Below the pieces are notes generated by a model. It did no database searches. It was given only the letters and a program-made list of their open reading frames with translations, and was not told the DNA's origin. Made by a program: the position numbers and the translations under genes. Below, piece by piece: positions 36,347 to 45,609 of a stretch of DNA of 64,000 nucleotides (its first letter is position 1; each line of letters begins with the position of its first letter). Origin of the DNA: a virus. The stretch covers positions 93,015 through 157,014 of the IMG/VR virus record IMGVR_UViG_3300032073_005220, one strand, 5' to 3'.

Positions 36347-38113
36347 TCAAGGTATGTAGTCTAAGTTTTGTGGCGAAGTATTGCTATAATGAGGTATATT
36401 CAAAGAGGCTGTGGTATTTGGAGGAGGATAAGTTCCATAGTCTGATAATGACCAATTTAGCATAGGGGCTTTGGTTCCAGCCACCACGTTATTTTTATAA
36501 ATTTTGTTATCTGATCCATCATACACATACCAGCCAGCATTACTGTCTCCTGTATTATCATAGGATATATAATACCCATTATCTTTTGTATTAGAGTAGG
36601 TTTTAAGAAAATTAGATTGTATAGAAGATCCTCCGCTAGATTGATCGCAATATATACCATTAGCTTGATCCGATCCTGCTCCTTGTATTATATATCCTCC
36701 ATTACTCTCACAGTCTGAAGTAACGGTGCCTGCGACTACCCCCATCTTTAATCTTTGTATATCTATTTTTGTCCAATTAGTATTTGTGGTAGGGTTAGTA
36801 AATGAAAAATGATTATTTTGTTGAAAACTTCTAGAGTCTACAGATTTTACAGAACCTAAAGAAACGAACGGCCCATTCTTTCCTCCCTGCCAATTCCAAT
36901 CGCTGGGATTTCCACCAGATACCATAACATTATTGTATTTTTTAACACCAAAGTCGGATTGATCTATATTGATTACTTTTACTCCGTCTATAATACTATT
37001 ATTGGTATTGATATTATCGTAACCGTTTATTACAATAGCTCCACTGACATTAGCCCCTATCCATGTTTGATTGTCGTTAGAACTTAGTATGCCCGTAGCT
37101 ATATTAGGTAAATCTTGATTTCTACTCCAAAAATCGTTCTTAAAAACTTGATTAGGGGTTGATCTAAATATTCTCACAGAAGCTCCTAAATTAACGTCGG
37201 ATGCTGCTGCTCCTGACGCTAAATATAAATCATCTATTATTCTGTATTCATTTTGAAATGTATTATACTTACTATATCCATAGCCCTGACTGTCAGCATC
37301 ACATTCTCCACTGGCGTGATGTGTTCCGTGAAACTCCACTCTATCTAAATTATTAAATCCGCTAATACTAATTCCTGTACTAGCCGTGATCCCTGAGCCA
37401 TCAACATTGATATGTATAGTTCCTGTAGTAGCTGGAACTGCTCCGTCATTGGCTTGTCCAAATATTTCTAGATATATAGCTGATGATGTCACAATTTCTG
37501 GTTTTTGCTGAACGCATAAGTCTGTGACCATTTCATTGGTTCGAATAGAGTTAGAAGGAGTAAATAATCTCCAGGTTTTCCTATCGTTTTCAGTGCTAAC
37601 AGTATGTGTTCTTTGTTGTAGAAAATGCTTAGAATTATTCTGCTTTCCTCCAGGCAAAGGAGCATAAAACAAAGGCACTTCGAAATTATTAGAATTTTGT
37701 TGCACCTCTATTGCAATACCAGAATCAGCCATCCAGGTTGTATTAATATCAAAAATTAAACCCGTTCCACTATAAAAAGATAATAATTTTTCACGATAAG
37801 GAGCAGAACTACCATTACCGCTAGTGTTAGTTTGTATGTGACTAATAAAACAACCCAGGCCATAATAAGATTGACTATCGCCAATTGAAGGGAATCCTGA
37901 AAGCATTAGTGATGCAGAATTAAGCGTTGCTGTTTCAGCACTTCTTGATGGTATAATATGTGCATTATTAGTTCGTCCTTTTTTAAATTGATACAAACCA
38001 TAATCTGGTTTAGATATAGAGGCATCTGCACTTACTCCAGACCAATAAGTAGGATCTAGAGTAGTGTAATCAGAATCGCTATAATTAAAACTTTCAAAAA
38101 AAATACAGCCCAT
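36347..38113 (-). CDS. LamG-like structural protein, paralogue B
   Basis: 588 residues from the second of two adjacent ATG codons: the AGGAG site at 38119-38123 lies only two bases from the ATG at 38116 but five bases from the one at 38113, which is a more usual distance. Residues 1-330 match the paralogue at 34601 (IFFESF, LDPTYW, GFP, LDRVEFHG, IIDDLYLA). The C-terminus departs: it carries an extra segment with GGYIIQGAGSDQANGIYC, then NGYYISYD and GWYVYDGSDN, a small beta module that I have seen repeated in aquatic viral proteins. The ribosome site overlaps the stop codon of the gene before it. Exposed virion protein, binding role inferred. Confidence 0.72.
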   Translation of the reverse strand: MGCIFFESFNYSDSDYTTLDPTYWSGVSADASISKPDYGLYQFKKGRTNNAHIIPSRSAETATLNSASLMLSGFPSIGDSQSYYGLGCFISHIQTNTSGNGSSAPYREKLLSFYSGTGLIFDINTTWMADSGIAIEVQQNSNNFEVPLFYAPLPGGKQNNSKHFLQQRTHTVSTENDRKTWRLFTPSNSIRTNEMVTDLCVQQKPEIVTSSAIYLEIFGQANDGAVPATTGTIHINVDGSGITASTGISISGFNNLDRVEFHGTHHASGECDADSQGYGYSKYNTFQNEYRIIDDLYLASGAAASDVNLGASVRIFRSTPNQVFKNDFWSRNQDLPNIATGILSSNDNQTWIGANVSGAIVINGYDNINTNNSIIDGVKVINIDQSDFGVKKYNNVMVSGGNPSDWNWQGGKNGPFVSLGSVKSVDSRSFQQNNHFSFTNPTTNTNWTKIDIQRLKMGVVAGTVTSDCESNGGYIIQGAGSDQANGIYCDQSSGGSSIQSNFLKTYSNTKDNGYYISYDNTGDSNAGWYVYDGSDNKIYKNNVVAGTKAPMLNWSLSDYGTYPPPNTTASLNIPHYSNTSPQNLDYIP

Positions 38114-38121
38114 CATATCTC

Positions 38122-41100
38122 CTAAGGAATGATATATCTAGTTGGTATTACAAGTATGTTAAATTCATCGCTAGGATCAGCCTGTCTAGTCATAATGTCT
38201 AGTAAAATAGCACTAATATTTAACTTATAAGGATCATTAAGCAACGACTCAATCATATATAGACTATCTTCTGCCACATCAATATCCTCTATTCTGCCTT
38301 GAAGAACATCAACATCATCCAACCCTTCGTGTACAACAGAACTAGCGGTTCGTCCAATAAAAATATCTCGATTTTCCAAAGAGTTATTTATAATAGTAGT
38401 ATGATCAGGTGTTGCTGCAAGATTTAGGTAGTTATAATTAAACATGTCAATATAACTATAGGAAATATTTGCTTTTTTCTGCCTTAGGTCATAATTAAAC
38501 ATATCTATAAAACTAGTACTTATATTACCTATTCCTTCTTTTGGTTTGGATATATGTACATCCATATAAATAGCGCTATCATTCAATCTTTTAATAGCAG
38601 GAGGAAGATGGTTAAATACAGACAAATCTATATAAGAGCCAGCTAAAATTTCTCCTGTATGAGTAGATAGTGTTTCGACATCTGTTAGGGTGTTATGTAA
38701 TATTTCCGTATTCTGACCAGCAAACACCTCTAAATTTTTATGCTGACTATGTAATCTTTCTTCAGGTTCTGTTTTGAAGACACCTATAAGATCGTAAGAC
38801 AATAGATGTTTTTCTGATGGTTCGCTAAATATTAAATCCGTAATAGTAAAAGAATTAATATATTTGTTATTAGAAGGATCTTCATGAGCAATAAAGTCTT
38901 GTGATATTGCAGAAATAGTGAATCTTTGGTCTCTGCTTTCTGCCATTAAGTCCATAGAATTATTACTATAATATATATAATCTTTCCCTTTGTTCGCAAT
39001 AACATCAAATTGATGATAAGAGGTTCTAGTTAAATCTTTTTTAGGAACAAAAACTTCTGAAGACTGATGAGATACTACGGCTTTTTCTTGTGGAGATTCA
39101 GACAGAACTTCATGAGACAAGAGCGAATGCACAGTATCTACTCTTGGAGATGGAGGTGGCGTAGGAGCGCATTGATTTGGTCTATAGGCCAATCTTTCAA
39201 AACCTCCCATGAAATCATCAATAGCTGAATGATAGGAGAAAATAGTGGCCGGAATTTTTATAGGAGGGCCTTGATCTATTGCAAGAGGCTCTAGGTATAC
39301 TGTCATGGTGGGATAGTAATACGTGTGTGTTCCTACAGTACCGCCTAATGGGTATACTGTTGGATTATCTCCAGAGACTACAATCCAAAAAGCGAAAGCC
39401 CCTTGACCATCAAGAATAGTCATAGGGTGAGTAGCTGGTATATTAGTAAATTTATAGTACTTACCGTCAGTTAAACATAATTTTTGATTAGAATCAAGAG
39501 GATTAAAGTCTGTTTCTCCTGCTATGTCTGGAGTATTTTCCTCTGTTATATCAAAGACGTAATACTGTTGACCTCCTGGACTTCCTGAAATAGAAACCGG
39601 GATTTCTTCAGGCTGTATTGGCAAGCATACACACTCTCCAGTAAATGTATCGTCTTCTCCTGTTCTCGGACCTCCAGTACCTGGACCGGGGCCTGGACCT
39701 GGACCTGGACCGGGACCTGGGCCGGGGCCTGGACCGGGACCGGGGCCTGGCGGAGGTGGAGGTGGCGGCGGTCCTGGTGGCGGTCCTCCTCCTGCAGGTA
39801 GCTCGCATTTGTGTGTTGTGCATTTAGTAGTGGCGAATTGAGATATATAAAGTTCTCCCCTGCCAAAAGTATTATCATCTGTTTCTACAAAAAATCCGAA
39901 CTTATTAGTAGCAAAAACAATGATAGCAACTTCTTCTCCCTTGTCTGATTCTCCTGTATCTCTATTCTCTGGAGCATCAGAAAGAACAGTATAGCGGTCA
40001 TTCACGAAATAACCAGCTCTGTCATGTCTTTCTGCATCTAAAGTATTGTAAGCCCATTTGAAACATATGAGAGTGGACTCTGGAACTTCTATCTCAAATT
40101 TTGTTAAACCTTTTAGTCCTTCATGAGCATCAGAGTCTCCACCGTATAAAATAAAAGAATAAGGTGTTGTAGGATCATCAAACTCATCAGTAGTATCTAC
40201 ATAACCATCTGAATTCTCATTAGATAAAACCCAATTATCTATTAAATAATCACACTGGAAATAACAACACTCGTTAGTAGGCGTTGGAGTAGGAGTATAT
40301 GTTTGAGAAGGAGTAATTGATATTGTCGGAGTTTGAGTATTAGTAGGTGTTGCAGTGTGGGTTGGTGTTGGGGTGTGTGTTGGAGTATGGGTATTTGTTG
40401 GTGTGTGAGTTGGAGTGTGGGTTTGACTTTGGGTGATTGACGGAGTAAGACTGTGTGTAGGACTCTGACTTTGTGTGAGGCTTATTGTGGGAGTAAATGA
40501 AGGCGTTTGAGTATGACTAGGAGTCAGAGATGGTGTGTGAGTATTTGTGGGAGTATGTGTTGGAGTATGTGTTGGCGTATGAGTATTTGTAGGAGTATGA
40601 GTAGGAGTGTGTGTTGGGGTTGAAGTAATTGTTGGTGTTATTGTTGCCGTAGGAGTAATAGTCGGAGTTTGTGTAACTGTCTGAGTAGGAGTGGGAGAAT
40701 TCGCAGGTCTCGGTCTTGGTGGTGGAGGATCATCGTCGGGATTCAATGGGTCATTATCTGTGTCGGTACTTGGATTTCCCGGAGGAGGTGGCGGTGGTGG
40801 CGGAGGAGGACCAGCAGCTGCTGTTTCTCTACCTTCTGGATCATCTTCCCAAGGAGGTTTATTTGTGCAGATAGGGCCATACTCAAAACTTACAGCATTA
40901 GAAATACATTCTATGTCAGATCTTGGATAGGGTCTATTATATCTGTCTTCTAGGTAAATTTTATATCTTTGAATACTATATTGAGGATATATATCTGTTA
41001 GTATAAAACCTTCGTTCATTACTTGAAAAGCAGCAATTCTTGAATATTCACCGTTGTCGTAAGACGCTTCTATAATTATATGAGTGAAAACTCCTATTCT

Positions 41101-42627
41101 CGCATCTTTCCAATATAGTCTACCCTTTTTGGTGTTAGTACTTTCTTTGTAGCTATCTTTTATTTCGCAAGCGTGTAATTGGATAGCGCAAGGTTCACCA
41201 TCTGGATTTAAACCAGGAGGCGGCGGCGGAGGAGGAGGTCCGGGTGGCGGAGGCGGAGGCGGCGGTGGTCCCGGAGGTGGAGGAGGCGGAGGCGGAGGCG
41301 GTCCCGGCGGAGGAGGTGGCGGAGGAGGAGGAGGAGGAGGTCCCGGTGGAGGTGGAGGCGGAGGAGGTGGAGGTGGCGGAGGTGGTGGAGGCGGAGGTCC
41401 AGGCGGCGGAGGTGGAGGCGGAGGTGGAGGTGGCGGAGGAGGTCCAGGCGGAGGTGGAGGCGGAGGAGGTGGAGGCGGCGGAGGTGGTGGCGGAGGTGGA
41501 GGTCCAGGCGGTGGAGGTGGCGGAGGTGGAGGTGGCGGAGGAGGTGGTGGTCCCGGAGGCGGCGGCGGAGGAGGTCCAGGTGGAGGCGGTAAAGGATTTG
41601 TATCTCCATCAGGAGGTACGGAGGGATCAAAAGGTTCAGGATGAGCAAAATCTATATCAGAACCATTATCTATATCAACAGGATTAGAAACTGTTACAGT
41701 ACCCGTATCTCTATCAACATCTGTAATCACAGTTCCTGGAGGAATATTGTTATTAGGATCGTCAGAAGTAACAGGCATTCCTGGCTGTAATCCAGTAACA
41801 TCATCAAGTTTAATTTTATTATTAGAGCCATCTGGTGCGTCTTTATCCGTATCCTCTACTGCTTTTTTTGTAACTTTATCTCCAGGCTTAGGACAAGTAT
41901 CTTCAGCAGTAGGTGGACAGATAAAAAAGTTGGTATTACCTGTAAATTGAGCGTCAACACCGATAACAAAATTTTGAGGTTTTACAACAGGAGCTAGAAC
42001 AAATGCTGATCCAGGATTGCAAACATCAAAATCTAAAATATTTCCAGACGAACCAATAGATGTTACTATTAATGTTGCATCATTACTAACCCTATTATCT
42101 GTAACAGTAAATTTATCATTAATTTCATAATTACTACCCCCATTTATTAAAGTTACAGACTGCTTAGTGATTCCGCAAGTAGCAGGAGTAGGAGTTGGAG
42201 TCTGTGTTGGAGTAGGGGTTGGTGTTGGGGTATAAGAAGGCGTAGGAGAAGGAGTTGCTGTTGGAACATCTGAACTAAGAGGGGCTCCAGAAACAGAGCA
42301 TAAATCTCCACAAATAACAGTCAAATATCTTGCTGTATGTACTAGATTTGTAGTGTTGTCTTTGAGGGTTAATTTAAATACAACATTACAGGAATTATCA
42401 GCAGTTCTTAAAGAAATAACACGAGCATGACTAGTAATGTCTATAACATCCTTGTTTGCTCTTATATTTATTACAGTAGGATTTATAAACACCCTAGTTC
42501 TTTTAGGTGTTGCTTTAATGCTTTCTATATATGCAGTATATGAGTGGCGAGGTTTTAGTCTTATGTTTTCAAAAACTAATTTAAAGCCTTCTGCGCCGCA
42601 CTGTGTAGTTATATTTAATGTTGCCAT
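38122..42627 (-). CDS. Modular fibre-like protein with polyproline, Thr-Pro and Gly-Pro tracts
   Basis: 1,501 residues built from compact domains joined by low-complexity linkers. Residues 1-120 are a Cys-framed Ig-like domain (TQCGAEGFKLVFENI ... VICGDLC) shared with two neighbouring genes. A short Thr-Pro linker follows, then a small beta domain, then residues about 346-472 of almost pure proline punctuated by single glycines. A second beta domain and a Pro-rich patch precede a 140-residue Thr-Pro/Thr-His linker (about 643-786), a jelly-roll-like domain, a Gly-Pro repeat (about 953-985) and another beta domain. The last 320 residues are a degenerate repeat of roughly 20 residues. It is probably an extended virion fibre or stalk; no catalytic motif is seen. 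Confidence 0.75.
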   Translation of the reverse strand: MATLNITTQCGAEGFKLVFENIRLKPRHSYTAYIESIKATPKRTRVFINPTVINIRANKDVIDITSHARVISLRTADNSCNVVFKLTLKDNTTNLVHTARYLTVICGDLCSVSGAPLSSDVPTATPSPTPSYTPTPTPTPTQTPTPTPATCGITKQSVTLINGGSNYEINDKFTVTDNRVSNDATLIVTSIGSSGNILDFDVCNPGSAFVLAPVVKPQNFVIGVDAQFTGNTNFFICPPTAEDTCPKPGDKVTKKAVEDTDKDAPDGSNNKIKLDDVTGLQPGMPVTSDDPNNNIPPGTVITDVDRDTGTVTVSNPVDIDNGSDIDFAHPEPFDPSVPPDGDTNPLPPPPGPPPPPPPGPPPPPPPPPPPPPPPGPPPPPPPPPPPPPPPPPPPGPPPPPPPPPPPPPPGPPPPPPPPPPPPPPPPPPGPPPPPPPPPPPPGPPPPPPPPPPGPPPPPPPPPGPPPPPPPPGLNPDGEPCAIQLHACEIKDSYKESTNTKKGRLYWKDARIGVFTHIIIEASYDNGEYSRIAAFQVMNEGFILTDIYPQYSIQRYKIYLEDRYNRPYPRSDIECISNAVSFEYGPICTNKPPWEDDPEGRETAAAGPPPPPPPPPPGNPSTDTDNDPLNPDDDPPPPRPRPANSPTPTQTVTQTPTITPTATITPTITSTPTHTPTHTPTNTHTPTHTPTHTPTNTHTPSLTPSHTQTPSFTPTISLTQSQSPTHSLTPSITQSQTHTPTHTPTNTHTPTHTPTPTHTATPTNTQTPTISITPSQTYTPTPTPTNECCYFQCDYLIDNWVLSNENSDGYVDTTDEFDDPTTPYSFILYGGDSDAHEGLKGLTKFEIEVPESTLICFKWAYNTLDAERHDRAGYFVNDRYTVLSDAPENRDTGESDKGEEVAIIVFATNKFGFFVETDDNTFGRGELYISQFATTKCTTHKCELPAGGGPPPGPPPPPPPPGPGPGPGPGPGPGPGPGPGPGPGTGGPRTGEDDTFTGECVCLPIQPEEIPVSISGSPGGQQYYVFDITEENTPDIAGETDFNPLDSNQKLCLTDGKYYKFTNIPATHPMTILDGQGAFAFWIVVSGDNPTVYPLGGTVGTHTYYYPTMTVYLEPLAIDQGPPIKIPATIFSYHSAIDDFMGGFERLAYRPNQCAPTPPPSPRVDTVHSLLSHEVLSESPQEKAVVSHQSSEVFVPKKDLTRTSYHQFDVIANKGKDYIYYSNNSMDLMAESRDQRFTISAISQDFIAHEDPSNNKYINSFTITDLIFSEPSEKHLLSYDLIGVFKTEPEERLHSQHKNLEVFAGQNTEILHNTLTDVETLSTHTGEILAGSYIDLSVFNHLPPAIKRLNDSAIYMDVHISKPKEGIGNISTSFIDMFNYDLRQKKANISYSYIDMFNYNYLNLAATPDHTTIINNSLENRDIFIGRTASSVVHEGLDDVDVLQGRIEDIDVAEDSLYMIESLLNDPYKLNISAILLDIMTRQADPSDEFNILVIPTRYIIP
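38140..39150 (-). repeat. Degenerate ~20-residue protein repeat in the fibre C-terminus
   Basis: Residues about 1160-1496 contain a recurring short unit with a small residue, two variable positions, a hydrophobic, Asp or Glu, and two hydrophobics: SYIDLSVF, SFIDMFNY, SYIDMFNY, NRDIFIG, DVDVLQG, ILLDIMT, SMDLMAE, QDFIAHE, NLEVFAG. Spacing is about 18-26 residues. It predicts a repetitive beta structure. Confidence 0.6.
39680..39775 (-). repeat. Gly-Pro dipeptide tract
   Basis: The fibre protein reads PPPPGPGPGPGPG and onward for about 30 residues. On the + strand this appears as runs of CCTGGACCGGGG-type hexamers. Confidence 0.9.
40270..40710 (-). repeat. Thr-Pro/Thr-His linker tract
   Basis: About 145 residues of four- to six-residue units such as THTPTHTPTNTHTPT, with Ser and Gln variants. 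It is an extended stalk-like linker, and similar shorter tracts occur in the neighbouring genes at 44974 and 46161 and near the N-terminus of the same protein. Confidence 0.9.
41215..41595 (-). repeat. Polyproline tract with spaced single glycines
   Basis: About 126 residues of proline, broken by roughly ten single glycines. Proline runs are about 7 to 19 long. Codons mix CCT, CCG and CCA irregularly, so selection is on the protein, not on a DNA unit. The + strand is almost pure G with A, C or T at every third base. Confidence 0.95.
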
Positions 42628-42648
42628 ATTCCTTTATTATAAAAATTC

Positions 42649-44967
42649 CTATTTTTGCCACCACCACTGATTTTTGCTTATATTTCTCTCTGCTGTTTTT
42701 TTGTTAATTTTGTCTATAATTTTTTCTATGTCCTCTTGATAGATATTGTAATCTTGGGTGTCTGTTGACGACGGAGTAAATCCTGAATCGTCACTAGAAA
42801 CGTTATCATCAAGATCTTCTCCTATACCAGACTCATCTAGTCCGCTACCGCTACCAGAACCTGCATCTACGTCTCCAATTATAGAAGGAGGCTTCTGTAA
42901 AATATCTCCACAAGCTTCGTAGGTAGCATCAAAATATATACATTTACTGGGTGCTCCCTTTAAACTAAATTTAGCCAAGTCATTATTCAACGATCCAGAA
43001 ACGCCATACTCACTATAAAATTCATCATAAACAATAGCCCCAGTACCTACAATGCCTGTATCATACAAATTATCTACAGCAGTACCCGTAACATAAGCTA
43101 GTCCACTAGCTTGAGCTTGGTTGCTATTAGAAGGCCAACCAGCGCTAGGGTTGGGAATTACTCTTATAATATTAGGCTCGCTAGAGGTCTTATATCCCAA
43201 TTGTTTATGAGAATTACCATTAACAGCACAATAATAGTAAAGATCTGGAGCTCCAACAGGAACTACAATCTCTAATTGATTACTGGTAATAGTTACTCCT
43301 GTAGTATAATCATAACTACTATCTACAGTGCCAGCTACTCTTCCATCCGGTATAGTAGATAATCTAAAAACGTGTGTACCAATACTAGTATCACTCAAAT
43401 CAAACTGATAGGTATTTCCTTCGTACAAAGTTACGGAAGAGTTATAACTACCATCTATTTCAAATCTTGTACCAGCGGGAGTACTGTTATTCAAAGTAAC
43501 AGTTTTTGTAATGGTCTGTGTGGTCGCATTTACTCCACTGTTCTTTTTGCTTTGAGCAACTTGTCCTAGAATACCACAAACCTGAGGACTAGAAAAACTT
43601 GTTCCCCAACCAGCATTCATGCCAGAAACATTATCAACATAAGCCCCAGCACTATTCTGATTAAATGTAGCTCCTACCACGGCCGCTCCGGGGGCAAAAA
43701 TTGTAATGCCAGAACCGCAAACACTCCATTTGGATTTATAATTGTGATTACTAATAGATCCTACTGATATTGTTTCGTTAGTAACAGGGGTACTATCATC
43801 TTGTTCATTTTTAATAGATGCTGGAGTAGACGGTCTATTATAGTAATAACCGGATGGTGTGCCGCCATTAAATATTACCCTGTTGTTATAATTAGCTCCT
43901 CCGGGAAGATCAAGCTCAAAGCCAGAATTACCTCCAGCAGCAACCACTATCATACCACTTGCAATAAATTCGTCTATTACATCATTAGCAGCAACGTCTA
44001 TGGCTGGTATATGAGCTAATTCAATAGCTCCTTCTTTATAGTCGGGATCGCTTCCTCCTGTATACAATTGTCGTATAGCAAAACCTTTACTAGTATACCA
44101 ATTACAAAAATCTGCAAGACCTGAAACTTTTTGTTCTTTAGTATAAGAAGAAAAATTAGGATGTTCAGTATTAAAAACAGGTTTAGTATATTTGGTGCCT
44201 TGATGATATATCCCACTAACAATGGCAGAACTTTGATTTCTAACACTCCAACCAAAACTACAATTGACTATAGTAGGTCTATCGCCAGATTTAGATACAT
44301 GCCAATTTAAAATTTCTTGAGCATTATCAACAAAATCATAAAGATTAGTAGTAATAATTCTAGCATCACGAGACCAACCTTGAGTTTTGCCAGCAGCAAC
44401 AGAACCAACCAATGTGCCATGATTGTTTTGCAAGTAAGAGTCATTCGTGTTGTCTAAATTTTTAAACCTAAATACTCTACTATTATCATTGGTATTTGGA
44501 AATATATCTAAGAAACTATCTTCAGGAAAATTAGGATCAGAATCAGCTATAAACTCTGAGTGGTTTGGAGCTACAATACTGTCTATAATAACTATGTCTA
44601 TGTCTGGAGTAGGAGGAATTGTTATTGTGGCGTATTGATTTCCATAATACCTGGAATCTTGAGACAAAACATTAAAATGAAAACTAGGAGGCTCGTCATC
44701 TAATGGCTGGTCTATATCAAAAAGAGTTGGAAGAATATTCGGGTCTACTTTTACTATTTTTTTAATTCTTGGGTCTTTACTCAAAGAGTTTACTTCTGAT
44801 TCAGATAGCTCATACCTCAAAATTCGACTTTTAGGATCTGCAACAATAGAACGGCAAGATCTTTGTGGTATCACAGAATTTTGCAACTGCACCTGAGATT
44901 GCATTTCTCTTATGAAAGCGTCTTTGTCTTTGTACTGTTTTAAGATTATATTATATTGTATGTCCAT
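42649..44967 (-). CDS. Subtilisin-family (S8) serine protease in the fibre gene cluster
   Basis: 772 residues. Residues 1-80 resemble an I9-type propeptide (YNIILKQY...; SLSKDPRIKKIVKVDPN). The catalytic triad is intact: D129 in IVIIDS, H183 in NNHGTLVGSVAAG, S457 in GWGTSFSSPQ, with the oxyanion N347 in VVAAGGNSG. No signal peptide is present. After the protease, residues 481-595 form a beta domain (THVFRLST, DYTTGVT, PDLYYYC) like a module of aquatic phage fibres, and the C-terminus is an acidic Gly-Ser-rich segment ending with an aromatic and basic tail (KNQWWWQK). It could mature virion proteins, trim the neighbouring fibres or cut host surface proteins. The setting among tail genes suggests it is a virion protein. 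Confidence 0.9.
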   Translation of the reverse strand: MDIQYNIILKQYKDKDAFIREMQSQVQLQNSVIPQRSCRSIVADPKSRILRYELSESEVNSLSKDPRIKKIVKVDPNILPTLFDIDQPLDDEPPSFHFNVLSQDSRYYGNQYATITIPPTPDIDIVIIDSIVAPNHSEFIADSDPNFPEDSFLDIFPNTNDNSRVFRFKNLDNTNDSYLQNNHGTLVGSVAAGKTQGWSRDARIITTNLYDFVDNAQEILNWHVSKSGDRPTIVNCSFGWSVRNQSSAIVSGIYHQGTKYTKPVFNTEHPNFSSYTKEQKVSGLADFCNWYTSKGFAIRQLYTGGSDPDYKEGAIELAHIPAIDVAANDVIDEFIASGMIVVAAGGNSGFELDLPGGANYNNRVIFNGGTPSGYYYNRPSTPASIKNEQDDSTPVTNETISVGSISNHNYKSKWSVCGSGITIFAPGAAVVGATFNQNSAGAYVDNVSGMNAGWGTSFSSPQVCGILGQVAQSKKNSGVNATTQTITKTVTLNNSTPAGTRFEIDGSYNSSVTLYEGNTYQFDLSDTSIGTHVFRLSTIPDGRVAGTVDSSYDYTTGVTITSNQLEIVVPVGAPDLYYYCAVNGNSHKQLGYKTSSEPNIIRVIPNPSAGWPSNSNQAQASGLAYVTGTAVDNLYDTGIVGTGAIVYDEFYSEYGVSGSLNNDLAKFSLKGAPSKCIYFDATYEACGDILQKPPSIIGDVDAGSGSGSGLDESGIGEDLDDNVSSDDSGFTPSSTDTQDYNIYQEDIEKIIDKINKKTAERNISKNQWWWQK

Positions 44968-44973
44968 AAAAAA

Positions 44974-45591
44974 TTATCCGTATTGAGAAACTATTCTGAA
45001 TAAACCCCAGTTCTTATATTCTTGATATTGAGTACTATCACTCTCAATAGTCACTGCATTATTATAATTATCATAAGAATTTGAGCAAACTAAAGATGGG
45101 CTAGGAGTAGGAGTCATAGTGTGTGTTGGCGTCACTGTTGGCGTAGGAGTAAGAGTAGCCGTAACGCTAGGAGTAGGAGTAGGAAATCTAGAGGCTACAA
45201 ATTCAAATCTTGGCTTTCCATCCTCAGTGCATGTGTCACCGCATTGTATAACACCAATATTCTCATAGATAAATCTACTAGAACTATCATAAACTCTAAC
45301 GCCTATAACATTCTTAGTACTATTATCATAATTAAAATTAGTAACAGATCTAAAAAAAGTGGATACGGTATGATTATTGCTTTGTTCTACAGGAGTAATT
45401 GTATAAGTTTGTGGTTTAAATTCAATAATAGGAGATGAAGGTATTGTGCTATACCAATCAAAAAACACTGTATATGTTTGATGTGGACGCATAGGTACGC
45501 CACTGAAATTAATTAGGACGCCTTCATTACAACAATGAGCATTAGCAAAGTTAAATTCTTGTGGTCTATTAGTATTTTTGCTATAAGGCAT
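44974..45591 (-). CDS. Small fibre-type protein: Cys-framed Ig-like domain plus Thr-Pro linker
   Basis: 205 residues. Residues 15-130 form a beta domain framed by cysteines (AHCCNEGVLINFSGV at the start, VIQCGDTC at the end) that also occurs in the genes at 45610 and 38122. It is followed by a linker of about 30 residues (FPTPTPSVTATLTPTPTV) and a 35-residue C-terminal part (LVCSNSYDNYNNAVTIES). No enzyme motif is present. It ends six bases before the protease gene begins. Likely an accessory fibre or adhesin-like tail protein. Confidence 0.7.
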   Translation of the reverse strand: MPYSKNTNRPQEFNFANAHCCNEGVLINFSGVPMRPHQTYTVFFDWYSTIPSSPIIEFKPQTYTITPVEQSNNHTVSTFFRSVTNFNYDNSTKNVIGVRVYDSSSRFIYENIGVIQCGDTCTEDGKPRFEFVASRFPTPTPSVTATLTPTPTVTPTHTMTPTPSPSLVCSNSYDNYNNAVTIESDSTQYQEYKNWGLFRIVSQYG

Positions 45592-45609
45592 TATCTATTC
45601 CTAAATATC

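Noticed and set aside
40270-40710. Regular short DNA repeats resembling an array
   Set aside because: The units are in frame, degenerate at third bases and encode Thr-Pro; there are no unique spacers or palindromic repeats as in CRISPR.
41208-41687. Long open frames on both strands across the polyproline tract
   Set aside because: GGN-type repeats lack stop codons in most frames. Their Glu/Ala/Val-rich and Leu/Arg/His-rich products are shadows of the proline coding.
43150-43430. Copper-binding cupredoxin domain in the protease C-terminus
   Set aside because: H532, C580 and H587 are present but the Cys-to-His spacing is too long and no Met ligand follows; kept as a fibre-type beta module only.
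44015-44255. Small open frames opposite or out of phase with the structural genes
   Set aside because: They overlap genes with clear domains, have no ribosome sites worth noting and odd compositions, so they are shadow frames.
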